Below, in pieces: positions 15,614-22,935 of a stretch of DNA of 37,602 nucleotides; positions within the stretch are counted from its first letter, which is position 1; every line of letters begins with the position of its first letter. The stretch is from NCBI GenBank assembly GCA_016202875.1, contig JACQNX010000047.1:1-37602 (forward strand), written 5' to 3'. Below the pieces are notes generated by a model. That model did no database searches. It was not told the DNA's origin and saw nothing but the letters and a program-made list of their open reading frames with translations. A program made the position numbers and the translations under genes. This DNA comes from Candidatus Aenigmatarchaeota archaeon. GTDB lineage: Archaea; Aenigmatarchaeota; Aenigmatarchaeia; GW2011-AR5.

Positions 15614-16432
15614 CTAGAAAACTGCTTCCGTGTAAGCTGCTGCCACGATCAGCATTTCTGCTGCGAGCAAGAGGACAAGAGAGTCGAAGAGGATCTTGTT
15701 GAACTCTCTGCTGCCTGCTTTTTCACGCAGGATTCCTACAGAGAGGATGCCGCCTGCGAGGCCTGCGATGAAATACGCTACTATCTCAGGGATGCCGTGC
15801 AGCGCGATTGAGCCTAAGCCTACCGGCACGCCGTAGAGATAAGCAATAGGGCTTGAGAGTCCTGATTCTATAAAAGACCTGATCAGAAGGCCCACATAAA
15901 CTGCTATCACAGAGGCGTTCCATGCCAGAATAAACACTGCTCCTGCGCCGAATGCCACGGACAGGACAAACATCAGGACCATGACCTGTGTATTGTTGAG
16001 GAGAAAGCGAACAAAATCTGCATTCTCTGTGGTGCTGGCAGTAATGTAGGAAAAGCTCTTCAGGGTCTCTGTTTGCAGTGAGAAAGCAGGCTCTGCGTCT
16101 GCATAGAAAATAAACAGGAAGCTCATTGCTATTATTATGCCCAGAAAGAATGCGGAAAAAGAATATATGAGTTTCTGATGCCTGGCAAACAAATTGCCTT
16201 GCATTTTTCTTTCTGCTGCCTGGTCTTCCTTTTCCTCCTCAATTTCAAAGAGCTTCTGGAAGAACGGGACGAAAATGATGGTAAGGAATGCGACAGACAA
16301 AATTGAAGACTGTTCTGGGAAAATGCTCACTGAGAAAAGAACAGAAATGAGTGTGTAGATGAATGCCACGAGAAATATTTCCCAGGGCCTGTCTTCTGCC
16401 TGTTTGGGGTTGAGAATAGATTCAAGCACCAT
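15614..16432 (-). CDS. SpoIIM-like integral membrane protein
   Basis: The 272-residue protein has about six to seven hydrophobic segments and the family signature H-G-I-P-E-I-V-A-Y-F-I-A-G-L-A-G-G near residues 214-230. Bacterial SpoIIM works in engulfment during sporulation; archaeal relatives are common membrane proteins of unknown role, sometimes proposed to act in membrane remodelling or transport. A short basic and acidic cytoplasmic loop lies near residues 65-85. A TATA-like CTTTATAGC on the minus strand lies about 27 bases before the ATG, giving a leaderless message. Confidence 0.85.
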   Translation of the reverse strand: MVLESILNPKQAEDRPWEIFLVAFIYTLISVLFSVSIFPEQSSILSVAFLTIIFVPFFQKLFEIEEEKEDQAAERKMQGNLFARHQKLIYSFSAFFLGIIIAMSFLFIFYADAEPAFSLQTETLKSFSYITASTTENADFVRFLLNNTQVMVLMFVLSVAFGAGAVFILAWNASVIAVYVGLLIRSFIESGLSSPIAYLYGVPVGLGSIALHGIPEIVAYFIAGLAGGILSVGILREKAGSREFNKILFDSLVLLLAAEMLIVAAAYTEAVF

Positions 16433-16547
16433 AGAAAGTTATTGGAAGAAGCGGGCTATAAAGATTACATGCAGAACGATGTTAATTTGAACTTGCCATA
16501 ACCTGAAGAGCGAACCCTTTAAGTTCTTTTCTGCGACATTCTTTCAG

Positions 16548-17585
16548 ATGGCGATAGGCATTGCCGGGTACGGGGCTTACATTCCGCGCTTCAGGATCAA
16601 GGTTGAGGAGATTGCCAAAGTATGGGGCATGGACGCTAACGCAATAAAAGATGGGCTGCTTGTTGAGGAGAAGAGCGTCCCAGATCAGGATGAGGACACG
16701 ATAACAATAAGTGTGGAGGCTGCGCGGAATGCTCTTGCGAGGGCTGGCATAGAGCCGAAACTCATTGGTGCTGTTTTTGTTGGGAGCGAGTCACATCCGT
16801 ATGCCGTAAAGCCTTCTGGAACAGTTGTGGCAGAAGCGCTTGGGATTGGGACAAATTACACTACTGTAGATACAGAGTTTGCGTGCAGGGCTGGGACAAC
16901 TTCCATGTACATCTGCTATGGTTTAGTGAAAGCTGGCGAGATAAAACATGGCTTGGCTATCGGAGCAGACACTGCTCAGGGGCAGCCAGGCGATGCACTT
17001 GAGTACACAGCTGCTGCAGGCGGAGCTGCTTTTATTGTTGGGCAAGAACCGCTGGCAGAGATAGAAGCATATTTTTCATTTACATCGGATACACCAGATT
17101 TCTGGAGACGTGAGGGGCAGGACTATCCTAAACATGGCGCGCGATTCACAGGTGAGCCTGCTTATTTCAGGCATGTCGTAAGCGCGACAAAGGGGTTGAT
17201 GGAAAAGACAGGACTAAGGCAGCAGGATTTCAACCATGTTGTGTTTCATATGCCTAATGGGAAATTCCCGGTGCGGGCTGCAAAGCTGCTTGGGTTTGAT
17301 ACAAGGGCACTAGAACATGGGCTTATTGTTTCAAAAGTAGGCAATACATATTCTGGCTCCTCACTTCTTGGTCTTACCAGTGTCCTGGACAATGCGAAAC
17401 CTGGCGAGCGCATCCTAGTGACATCTTTTGGCAGTGGTGCGGGGTCAGATTCATTTTCTTTTGTTGTGACAGACAAAATTCTGGAAAGGCGTGACAAAGC
17501 ACCAAAAACAGAAGACTATATCAAACAGCGGAGCTATGTTGATTACGGGATTTACGCAAAGCTGAGGGGGAAACTGAAGGTGTGA
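16548..17585 (+). CDS. Archaeal-type hydroxymethylglutaryl-CoA synthase
   Basis: The 345-residue enzyme condenses acetoacetyl-CoA and acetyl-CoA to HMG-CoA. The nucleophile C113 lies in E-F-A-C-R-A-G-T, the general base glutamate in G-S-E-S-H-P near residue 82, and the catalytic histidine in F-H-M-P-N-G-K near 233. Length and sequence fit the archaeal branch. In a methanogen the homologue was shown to form a complex with thiolase and a DUF35 protein that channels acetoacetyl-CoA, and both partners lie downstream at 18962 and 20412. The ATG is 27 bases after CCTTTAAGTT, so the operon promoter is leaderless. Unlike typical operons, four or five small genes separate it from thiolase. Confidence 0.95.
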   Translation: MAIGIAGYGAYIPRFRIKVEEIAKVWGMDANAIKDGLLVEEKSVPDQDEDTITISVEAARNALARAGIEPKLIGAVFVGSESHPYAVKPSGTVVAEALGIGTNYTTVDTEFACRAGTTSMYICYGLVKAGEIKHGLAIGADTAQGQPGDALEYTAAAGGAAFIVGQEPLAEIEAYFSFTSDTPDFWRREGQDYPKHGARFTGEPAYFRHVVSATKGLMEKTGLRQQDFNHVVFHMPNGKFPVRAAKLLGFDTRALEHGLIVSKVGNTYSGSSLLGLTSVLDNAKPGERILVTSFGSGAGSDSFSFVVTDKILERRDKAPKTEDYIKQRSYVDYGIYAKLRGKLKV

Positions 17586-17588
17586 AGA

Positions 17589-17888
17589 ATGGCTGTTAGC
17601 AGAACAAATATATTTGATGAAAAAAGGGTGGCGGTGGCCAGTAAGGGCTACAAAAATATGGAGCGTGCATTATTGTCCGCAGGCATGTCTTATCCAACAA
17701 TAACAAATATCATGTCGGAAGTGCGTGGGCAGACTATGGTAACGTGCACGTTTGAGGAAGATGAAAATCCTGTGATAAGAGAGATAACGTTTGAGAAGAG
17801 AGATCAAATCGGTTCAGCTAACCTGTTCGCTGTCGGCATCAGTTACTATGGTGAAAGGCGGCCTGAAGTTTACGAGGTTGTGATATGA
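17589..17888 (+). CDS. Unknown 99-residue protein, copy 1 of a tandem pair (A1)
   Basis: I do not recognise the family. The protein has a helical half (residues 20-45, M-E-R-A-L-L-S-A-G) and a strand-rich acidic half ending S-Y-Y-G-E-R-R-P. It clearly resembles the protein at 18103: ten of the first 27 aligned residues from Tyr21 match, including Y, M, A-L, G, Y, T-I, E and G, and both end with a Y-Y strand. It follows HMG-CoA synthase by three bases, with AAGGTG just before the stop of that gene. Its last bases overlap the next gene in an ATGA junction, so it is translated as part of the operon. Confidence 0.75.
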   Translation: MAVSRTNIFDEKRVAVASKGYKNMERALLSAGMSYPTITNIMSEVRGQTMVTCTFEEDENPVIREITFEKRDQIGSANLFAVGISYYGERRPEVYEVVI

Positions 17889-18085
17889 CGGCTGAGCTGA
17901 CTGTGCACGAAATTTCGTTTATTGGAAAAATAGTTGAAGGGGGGAAATTCTCTGAACAAGAAATAGGTGAATCGTTGCGGCAGAAAGGGTATGTAGAGCT
18001 GAGAGATGGTTTTTATGCCCTGACAAAAAACGGGCAGGATATTGTAAATCTTATACTGGCTGAAACTCCGGAGTACGTGATGTGA
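17885..18085 (+). CDS. Small winged-helix-like protein (B1)
   Basis: The 66-residue protein reads like one winged-helix unit: I-S-F-I-G-K-I-V, then S-E-Q-E-I-G-E-S-L-R-Q-K-G-Y-V-E-L as helix-turn-helix, and F-Y-A-L-T-K-N-G-Q-D-I-V-N-L as the wing and last helix. The L-T-x-x-G-x-x-I ending is common in archaeal HTH regulators. Binding to DNA is inferred. It starts in an ATGA overlap with the gene before it. A shortened copy follows the second A gene. Confidence 0.68.
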   Translation: MTAELTVHEISFIGKIVEGGKFSEQEIGESLRQKGYVELRDGFYALTKNGQDIVNLILAETPEYVM

Positions 18086-18102
18086 AAATATGAGGTGTAA
18101 CA

Positions 18103-18393
18103 ATGGGAGAGGTAGCCCGCACAAGAAAGTTTGAGGAACGGACACGCAACGCACTTTATGATGAAATGGTAGGGGCATTGCAAGATGGTGGTATTGATTA
18201 TGAAACTATTTACGATATGCTGGAAGAGTTTTATGGGTTGGGTAAACGGGAAGCAGGTTACGCATTTGATGATGAAGATTATTCAGGTACTATAGAAGAG
18301 GTTCGTTTGGAAAGAGTTGAGGAACAGGCTGCAGATGTTACAATTTATTATCGCAATGGAACAAACAGAAAATTTATTGGTGTTAAATTATGA
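18103..18393 (+). CDS. Unknown 96-residue protein, copy 2 of the tandem pair (A2)
   Basis: This is the diverged paralogue of the 17589 protein. It keeps A-L-x-x-G-x-x-Y-x-T-I-x-x-M-L-E-E, an acidic stretch F-D-D-E-D, and a final Y-Y-R-N-G strand. A GAGGTG ribosome site lies six bases before ATG. It is more A+T-rich than HMG-CoA synthase. Like A1 it overlaps the following frame by ATGA. Function unknown. Confidence 0.75.
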   Translation: MGEVARTRKFEERTRNALYDEMVGALQDGGIDYETIYDMLEEFYGLGKREAGYAFDDEDYSGTIEEVRLERVEEQAADVTIYYRNGTNRKFIGVKL

Positions 18394-18476
18394 GAAATGT
18401 AGCTGTTATTGGAAAAATAGTTGGATGGAAGAAACTGCCTGAACAAAAACAGGCAGGAAAATGTATGGATCAGTGA
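18390..18476 (+). pseudogene. Decayed second copy of the winged-helix-like gene (B2')
   Basis: The 28-codon frame begins at the same ATGA junction as B1 and contains the identical 18 bases TTATTGGAAAAATAGTTG (18406-18423 versus 17919-17936). The translation V-I-G-K-I-V-G-W-K-K-L-P-E-Q-K lines up with F-I-G-K-I-V-E-G-G-K-F-S-E-Q-E in B1. It then diverges and stops at 18474-18476, before the recognition helix. It is therefore best read as a truncated relic of a duplicated A-B gene pair. A functional mini-peptide cannot be ruled out. Confidence 0.65.
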
Positions 18477-18512
18477 TAGAATATAGGAAAATAGAAGTTT
18501 AAGGTGCTTAAA

Positions 18513-18965
18513 ATGATTGAGATTTACTTGATTGGAGAAGAAGGAGAAAGACAACAAGCTATGCAAAATGCTACAGGTTTTCTTCCCAGGCCGCTAAATG
18601 AGAATATGCTTAATTATCTTTTTTCTGATAAACACAGATCGGTTTTTCTTGTCTTATGTCGGGGCGTGTATCGAAGAGGTGCGTATCGTATGCATTTAAG
18701 TCCTGATGTTGAGGTCTGCTCTGATGCTGACATTCTTGATCAGTATTTCTATGCAAATGGCTTTAATGATGTTTATTTTCTTGAAAACCCGCGAGAGGCG
18801 CTTTCTATGCTTAGAGACAAGAAATGTAGAACAGATGTCATAATAGCGAGTATGGCGCATTCAGAAATAAACGGCCCTGAACTTGCCGAAGAAATAAGAA
18901 AATGGAAAAATGAAGGAGCAAATGCTATGAAACGTAAAACACAAACTAGGATGCGAATACAATGA
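18513..18965 (+). CDS. Degenerate receiver-like protein (pseudo-receiver)
   Basis: The 150-residue protein starts at ATG 18513, six bases after AAGGTG; the GTG at 18504 is part of that site. Residues 66-130 follow the pattern of a response-regulator receiver: V-E-V-C-S-D-A-D at strand 1, Y-F-L-E-N-P-R-E-A-L-S-M-L for strand and helix 2, T-D-V-I-I-A-S-M for strand 3, and I-N-G-P-E-L-A-E-E-I-R after it. The usual phospho-acceptor Asp is replaced by Ser113, so phosphorylation is unlikely. This alignment is mine and distant. Its stop overlaps the thiolase start by four bases. Confidence 0.6.
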   Translation: MIEIYLIGEEGERQQAMQNATGFLPRPLNENMLNYLFSDKHRSVFLVLCRGVYRRGAYRMHLSPDVEVCSDADILDQYFYANGFNDVYFLENPREALSMLRDKKCRTDVIIASMAHSEINGPELAEEIRKWKNEGANAMKRKTQTRMRIQ

Positions 18966-20131
18966 AAAACGCAGCAGTAGTCGGAATCGGGCAAACGAAG
19001 TTCGGCGAGCACTGGGACAAGTCGCTCAAGGATATGATATGCGAGGCATCGCTTGCTGCTGTTGCGGATGCAGGCGTTGAGAAGCAGGAGATAGAGAGCA
19101 TTTACATCGGAAACATGTCTGCAGGACGGTTTGCTGGACAGGAGCATTTGGGCGCGCTTGCTGCTGACTGCATAGGGGTGAGTGTGCCAGCGACGCGGTA
19201 CGAGGCTGCTTGCGCTTCGGGCAGTGTTGCGTTCAGGAATGCCTACAATGCTGTTGCAGCCGGGCAGGAAAAGCTGGTGCTTGTCATAGGCGTGGAAAAG
19301 ATGACTGATGTTGCTGTGCCCTCTGCTGTGCTGAGCTTGGCTGCTGCAGGAGACCAGGAGTGGGAAGCTTCTTCAGGCCTGACATTTGCTGGTGCTTACG
19401 CCCTGATTGCGAGAAGGCATATGCATGAGTTCGGCACGACCAAGGAGCAGCTTGCAGCTGTGGCTGTGCAGAACCACAGTAATGCTGTGGGCAATCCTTA
19501 TGCCCAGTTTCCTGTTGCTGTGAAAATGGAAGATGTCCTGAATGCGAACATGATTGCTGAGCCTCTAGGTCTTCTGGACTGTTCGCCGATAACAGACGGG
19601 GCTGCGGCTGTTGTTATTGCTGAAGAAAGTATAGCTAAAAAGCTGGGCAATGCGCCTGCATGGGTTCTTGGCTCTGGGCAGGGTGCAGACACACTGGCTC
19701 TGCACAGCCGCAAATCGCTCACAGAGATGCTGGCTACAAAACAGGCTGCGAAAAAAGCGTTTGAGCAGGCTGGTGTGCAGAGAAAGGATATGGATGTTGT
19801 GGAAGTTCATGACTGTTTTACAATTAATGAGATTATTGGTTTAGAGGATTTAGGCTTTTGTGAAAAAGGAAAAGGCGGCAAATTTGTTGAGGACGGAAAG
19901 ATAGAAAAAGGTGGTGAAGTTCCTACAAACACGCTCGGCGGACTAAAGGCATGCGGTCATCCTGTGGGCGCGACTGGAGTGAGGCAGATTATTGATATCA
20001 CAAGGCAGCTCAGGGGCAAGGCTTACAATCAGGTTAATGGCGCCCGGTACGGGCTGAACCTGAATATTGGAGGCTCTGGGGCGACGGCGGTTGTGAATAT
20101 TTTCGGAAGTGATGTGCCAGATGGGGGATGA
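18962..20131 (+). CDS. Archaeal thiolase (acetyl-CoA C-acetyltransferase)
   Basis: The 389-residue enzyme joins two acetyl-CoA to acetoacetyl-CoA. The nucleophile is C84 in E-A-A-C-A-S-G-S. Other active-site segments are V-H-D-C-F-T-I-N-E near 278 and G-G-L-K-A-C-G-H-P-V-G-A-T-G near 338. It belongs to the SCP2-like archaeal branch that pairs with HMG-CoA synthase and DUF35. ATG 18962 overlaps the pseudo-receiver stop. It is clearly richer in G+C than the small genes on both sides. Confidence 0.94.
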   Translation: MKNAAVVGIGQTKFGEHWDKSLKDMICEASLAAVADAGVEKQEIESIYIGNMSAGRFAGQEHLGALAADCIGVSVPATRYEAACASGSVAFRNAYNAVAAGQEKLVLVIGVEKMTDVAVPSAVLSLAAAGDQEWEASSGLTFAGAYALIARRHMHEFGTTKEQLAAVAVQNHSNAVGNPYAQFPVAVKMEDVLNANMIAEPLGLLDCSPITDGAAAVVIAEESIAKKLGNAPAWVLGSGQGADTLALHSRKSLTEMLATKQAAKKAFEQAGVQRKDMDVVEVHDCFTINEIIGLEDLGFCEKGKGGKFVEDGKIEKGGEVPTNTLGGLKACGHPVGATGVRQIIDITRQLRGKAYNQVNGARYGLNLNIGGSGATAVVNIFGSDVPDGG

Positions 20132-20136
20132 AAAAA

Positions 20137-20409
20137 ATGCCGATTACAAAGGAATATGTTGACAGATTAAAACTAAAGCCTTATGAATCTATAGCAGTTA
20201 GAGAGGGGGAAAGAACTTACCTTGGCCATTATATGATGCATTCTGATAGTCATATTCATGTATTTTATGATGCAGTTCCTGATGAACACGTTTCTCATGT
20301 AGGGGCTCCTTATACACATAGATTAAATGAAATCGATGACGTCTATCCTGTAATAAAAGATGTAAGAAGAACTGAGGCAGCATTAGTTTGGCCAGAATTA
20401 GGTGATTAA
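20137..20409 (+). CDS. Unknown 90-residue protein between thiolase and DUF35
   Basis: I do not recognise this protein. It is soluble and histidine-rich in the middle (G-H-Y-M-M-H-S-D-S-H-I-H-V-F, then H-V-S-H), a pattern that could bind metal, but no known motif fits. An ATG at 20128 overlaps the thiolase stop, while ATG 20137 lies six bases after GGGGGAT and is preferred. The codon use is more A+T-rich than thiolase, so it looks inserted. It ends two bases before the DUF35 gene. Confidence 0.65.
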   Translation: MPITKEYVDRLKLKPYESIAVREGERTYLGHYMMHSDSHIHVFYDAVPDEHVSHVGAPYTHRLNEIDDVYPVIKDVRRTEAALVWPELGD

Positions 20410-20411
20410 AA

Positions 20412-20813
20412 ATGCCGCACAGATCAAGCGTTGCACAGCCGTGGAGGATGCAGGCAAGCAGGTACAGGCTTGCGGGCAATGAGTGTGTGATCTGCAAGAA
20501 TGTGGATTTCCCTCCCAGAAGGATTTGCAGTAAGTGTGGGGGGCATGATTTGGTGGAAAAGCAGCTGGCAGGAGAAGGGATAATAGAAACGTTTACGATT
20601 CTGCACACTGCGCCGGAGGGGTTTGAGGGGACAACGCCTTATGCTATCGGGCTCATAAGACTGAAAGAGGGGCCTGTTATCACTGCGCGGCTTGTTGGAG
20701 ATTTTGAGAAGATTGGGATTGGGAAGAGTGTAAAGGCTGTTTTCAGAAAAGTTTATGAGCATGGTGAAGGCGGGCTTATACACTACGGATTCAAATTTGA
20801 GATTGTTGAATAA
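20412..20813 (+). CDS. DUF35 OB-fold protein with rubredoxin-like zinc ribbon
   Basis: The 133-residue protein has four zinc cysteines at C25, C28, C39 and C42 (C-V-I-C and C-S-K-C-G), then an OB-fold with G-E-G-I-I-E-T-F-T-I-L and the family's P-Y-A-I-G-L-I. In the methanogen complex known from structural work, DUF35 holds thiolase and HMG-CoA synthase together and lines the CoA channel. All three genes occur in this operon, so the same complex is expected here. Confidence 0.92.
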   Translation: MPHRSSVAQPWRMQASRYRLAGNECVICKNVDFPPRRICSKCGGHDLVEKQLAGEGIIETFTILHTAPEGFEGTTPYAIGLIRLKEGPVITARLVGDFEKIGIGKSVKAVFRKVYEHGEGGLIHYGFKFEIVE

Positions 20814-20823
20814 CGGTGAAAAC

Positions 20824-21243
20824 TTATAGAAGTGGTCCAAGCAAATGCTGAAATCCTTCTGGCAAGCGGTGTTTGTACTGTTTCAGCACATGTAAACCGA
20901 CTCCACTAATGCCTACAACTACATTATAACCACTTCCATCATCTAAACTAGCTTCTAAACATAAACCACATCCGCCTGCGCAGTAGATTCCACCTTCATT
21001 AGGGTCGCTAAGGGCTCTTCTCATTTCATCAAATCTATAAGACGGCGACAGAGCAGCTTCCCATGGAAAATCGTTTGGTGTACATAAGTTTGCACATGCT
21101 CTATCATCGTATGCAACAAAAAAATAAACCTTATCTATTCCAGCTTTCGTTAATGCTAATCTTGCTTTATCTGTTTTTATACTTTTTACTGGAATAAACC
21201 CTTCAGGCTCTGCAAGAGCCATTTCTGCGATATGCCAGCTCAT
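20824..21243 (-). CDS. Unknown protein with cysteine clusters
   Basis: The 139-residue protein is not recognised. Cysteines cluster as C-A-N-L-C near residue 50 and Y-C-A-G-G-C-G-L-C near 87-95, enough to bind zinc or an iron-sulfur cluster. The C-terminus has a glycine-rich strand V-V-V-G-I-S-G-V-G-L-H-V. TTTTATAAAG on the minus strand near 21263-21273 lies 26 bases before the ATG, supporting the start and a leaderless message. It converges on DUF35 with a ten-base gap. Confidence 0.68.
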   Translation of the reverse strand: MSWHIAEMALAEPEGFIPVKSIKTDKARLALTKAGIDKVYFFVAYDDRACANLCTPNDFPWEAALSPSYRFDEMRRALSDPNEGGIYCAGGCGLCLEASLDDGSGYNVVVGISGVGLHVLKQYKHRLPEGFQHLLGPLL

Positions 21244-21612
21244 TCTTACAACTTGATAATTAGTTTTATAAAGCCATGTTTAACAAAAATACTTAACTCC
21301 AACTAAAACCAAGAAACCCTGCAAATTTTATGGAAACCAGACACCTTGATTTCTTGTGGAGGATGTTATTTGTGTTGGTTGCTTGTGGGCTTTCACGAAA
21401 AACGGACAACCTTCCTTTCTTATAACGATGTTATTTGAGGTATATTTATATGGCAGGTTGCAGGAGAAAGGAAGGGGTGTTGGCGATTTTTGAACATATA
21501 TGTTAAGAAACCTTGGTTTCTGATAGAGATAAGTTTATATATGCTGGAAGAGAAATAGGGGTGTTAGTGTTTTTATTTTTGTTGAACATTTTCATACAGG
21601 TGTGGGTGTGGA
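21244..21612. other. Putative replication origin next to orc1/cdc6
   Basis: This 369-base gap precedes orc1/cdc6. CCTTCCTTTCT at 21410-21420 and AGAAAGGAAGG at 21465-21475 are a perfect 11-base inverted repeat around an A+T-rich stretch (TATATTTATAT region). G-tailed elements GAGAAAGGAAGGGGTGTT (21464-21481) and GAGAAATAGGGGTGTT (21550-21565) point one way; AGAAATCAAGGTGTCTGG (minus strand, 21337-21354) and the left arm point the other. AGAAACC-TT-GGTTTCT at 21506-21521 is a dyad. From memory, origin recognition boxes have a GAAAC-like core followed by a G-run, so these look ORB-like. A TATA for orc1 lies near 21533-21541. Confidence 0.55.
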
Positions 21613-22872
21613 ATGGAATCAGTGACTACTACAACGGCAAATAACACATCACATATAGCACCGAGCATATCAGCTAATATCTTTTCTCAATACATACAGA
21701 ACGAAGGCGTATTCAAGGATAAAAAATTCCTTTCCTCTTCATTTATTCCACAAACAATACCACACAGGGAACAGGAAATACAGCACATAAGTTCTATGCT
21801 TGCCCCTGTCCTGAAAGGATACAACCCCAACAATGTCTTCATATACGGGACATGTGGAACAGGGAAAACAATCTGCACAAAATTTGTTCTTGGCCAGCTT
21901 GCGGATATCTCCAAAAACAAGGTCACAACACTTTATGTAAATTGCAAGATGAAAAAGGTTGCTGATACAGAGTACCGGCTGTTTGCACAGATGCTTAAAG
22001 ACCTGAATGAATTTGTGCCGGACACAGGGCTGCCCACCGACGTACTTTACAGGAAGTTCTTTGCCAGGATAGAAGAAAGAAAGATGCCTGTAATCATAGT
22101 CCTGGATGAGATAGACGTGCTGCTGAAAAAAGTAGGAGACGAGTTTCTTTATAACCTCACACGCATTAACACAGAGCTGGTAAGGTCGCATGTCACTGTC
22201 ATAGGCATAACAAACGACCTTGCGTGCAGGGATCGGTTAGATGCGCGGGTAAAGTCATCACTGTCAGAAGAAGAGATCATGTTCAAGCCGTACAATGCTG
22301 TGCAGTTAAAAGATATTCTTGGATTTAGGGCCACGATGGGATTCAGGGAAGGCGCTATTGAAGACGGAGCTCTGAGCAAGTGCGCGGCGCTTGCTGCGCA
22401 GGAACATGGAGATGCGCGCAGGGCTTTGGATCTGATGCGAGTGGCTGGAGAGGTAGCAGACCGTCTTGGTGAAAGGGTGGTCACAGAAAAGCATGTAGAC
22501 ATGGCAGAACAGAAGATAAGTTTAGACCGTATTACTGAGGCTGTGCGCATACAACCTAAACAATCACAGGCTGTCCTGTACTCTGCCCTGTTGCTGGAAA
22601 AAAGGAATAAATCACAGAAGAAGTGGACTGACTCACGTCTGCTTACGGGCGATGTTTATAATTCCTACAAAACTGTATGCGAGAAAGGCGGCATGAAAGC
22701 GCTGACACAGAGAAGGGTGAGCGATCTCATAAGCGAGCTGGACATGCTTGGCATAATAAATGCAAGGATTATTTCAAAAGGCAGACACGGCAGGACGCGG
22801 GAGATATCACTGGACATGGCAGAAACCACACTAGAGAAGGTTGAGAAACTCCTCATGGACAGGTTTGAATGA
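21613..22872 (+). CDS. Orc1/Cdc6 replication initiator
   Basis: The 419-residue AAA+ protein binds origin DNA and loads the MCM helicase. Walker A is G-T-C-G-T-G-K-T at residues 79-86, Walker B is I-V-L-D-E-I-D at 162-168, sensor 1 lies in V-I-G-I-T-N-D near 200, and sensor 2 in G-D-A-R-R-A-L-D near 275. Residues about 310-415 form the winged-helix domain that contacts ORB DNA. The ATG follows a GGTGTGG stretch. The putative origin is directly upstream, and two polymerase genes follow, as in many archaeal origin regions. Confidence 0.95.
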   Translation: MESVTTTTANNTSHIAPSISANIFSQYIQNEGVFKDKKFLSSSFIPQTIPHREQEIQHISSMLAPVLKGYNPNNVFIYGTCGTGKTICTKFVLGQLADISKNKVTTLYVNCKMKKVADTEYRLFAQMLKDLNEFVPDTGLPTDVLYRKFFARIEERKMPVIIVLDEIDVLLKKVGDEFLYNLTRINTELVRSHVTVIGITNDLACRDRLDARVKSSLSEEEIMFKPYNAVQLKDILGFRATMGFREGAIEDGALSKCAALAAQEHGDARRALDLMRVAGEVADRLGERVVTEKHVDMAEQKISLDRITEAVRIQPKQSQAVLYSALLLEKRNKSQKKWTDSRLLTGDVYNSYKTVCEKGGMKALTQRRVSDLISELDMLGIINARIISKGRHGRTREISLDMAETTLEKVEKLLMDRFE

Positions 22873-22935
22873 TGATCCTGCTGGGAAAGAAATAAGAGTT
22901 TTTCCCAAACTTTACAAAAATAAGGCGACATTTTC

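Noticed and set aside
20424..20840. Minus-strand 138-codon frame opposite the DUF35 gene
   Set aside because: It mirrors the DUF35 coding sequence, which has four zinc cysteines and clear family motifs.
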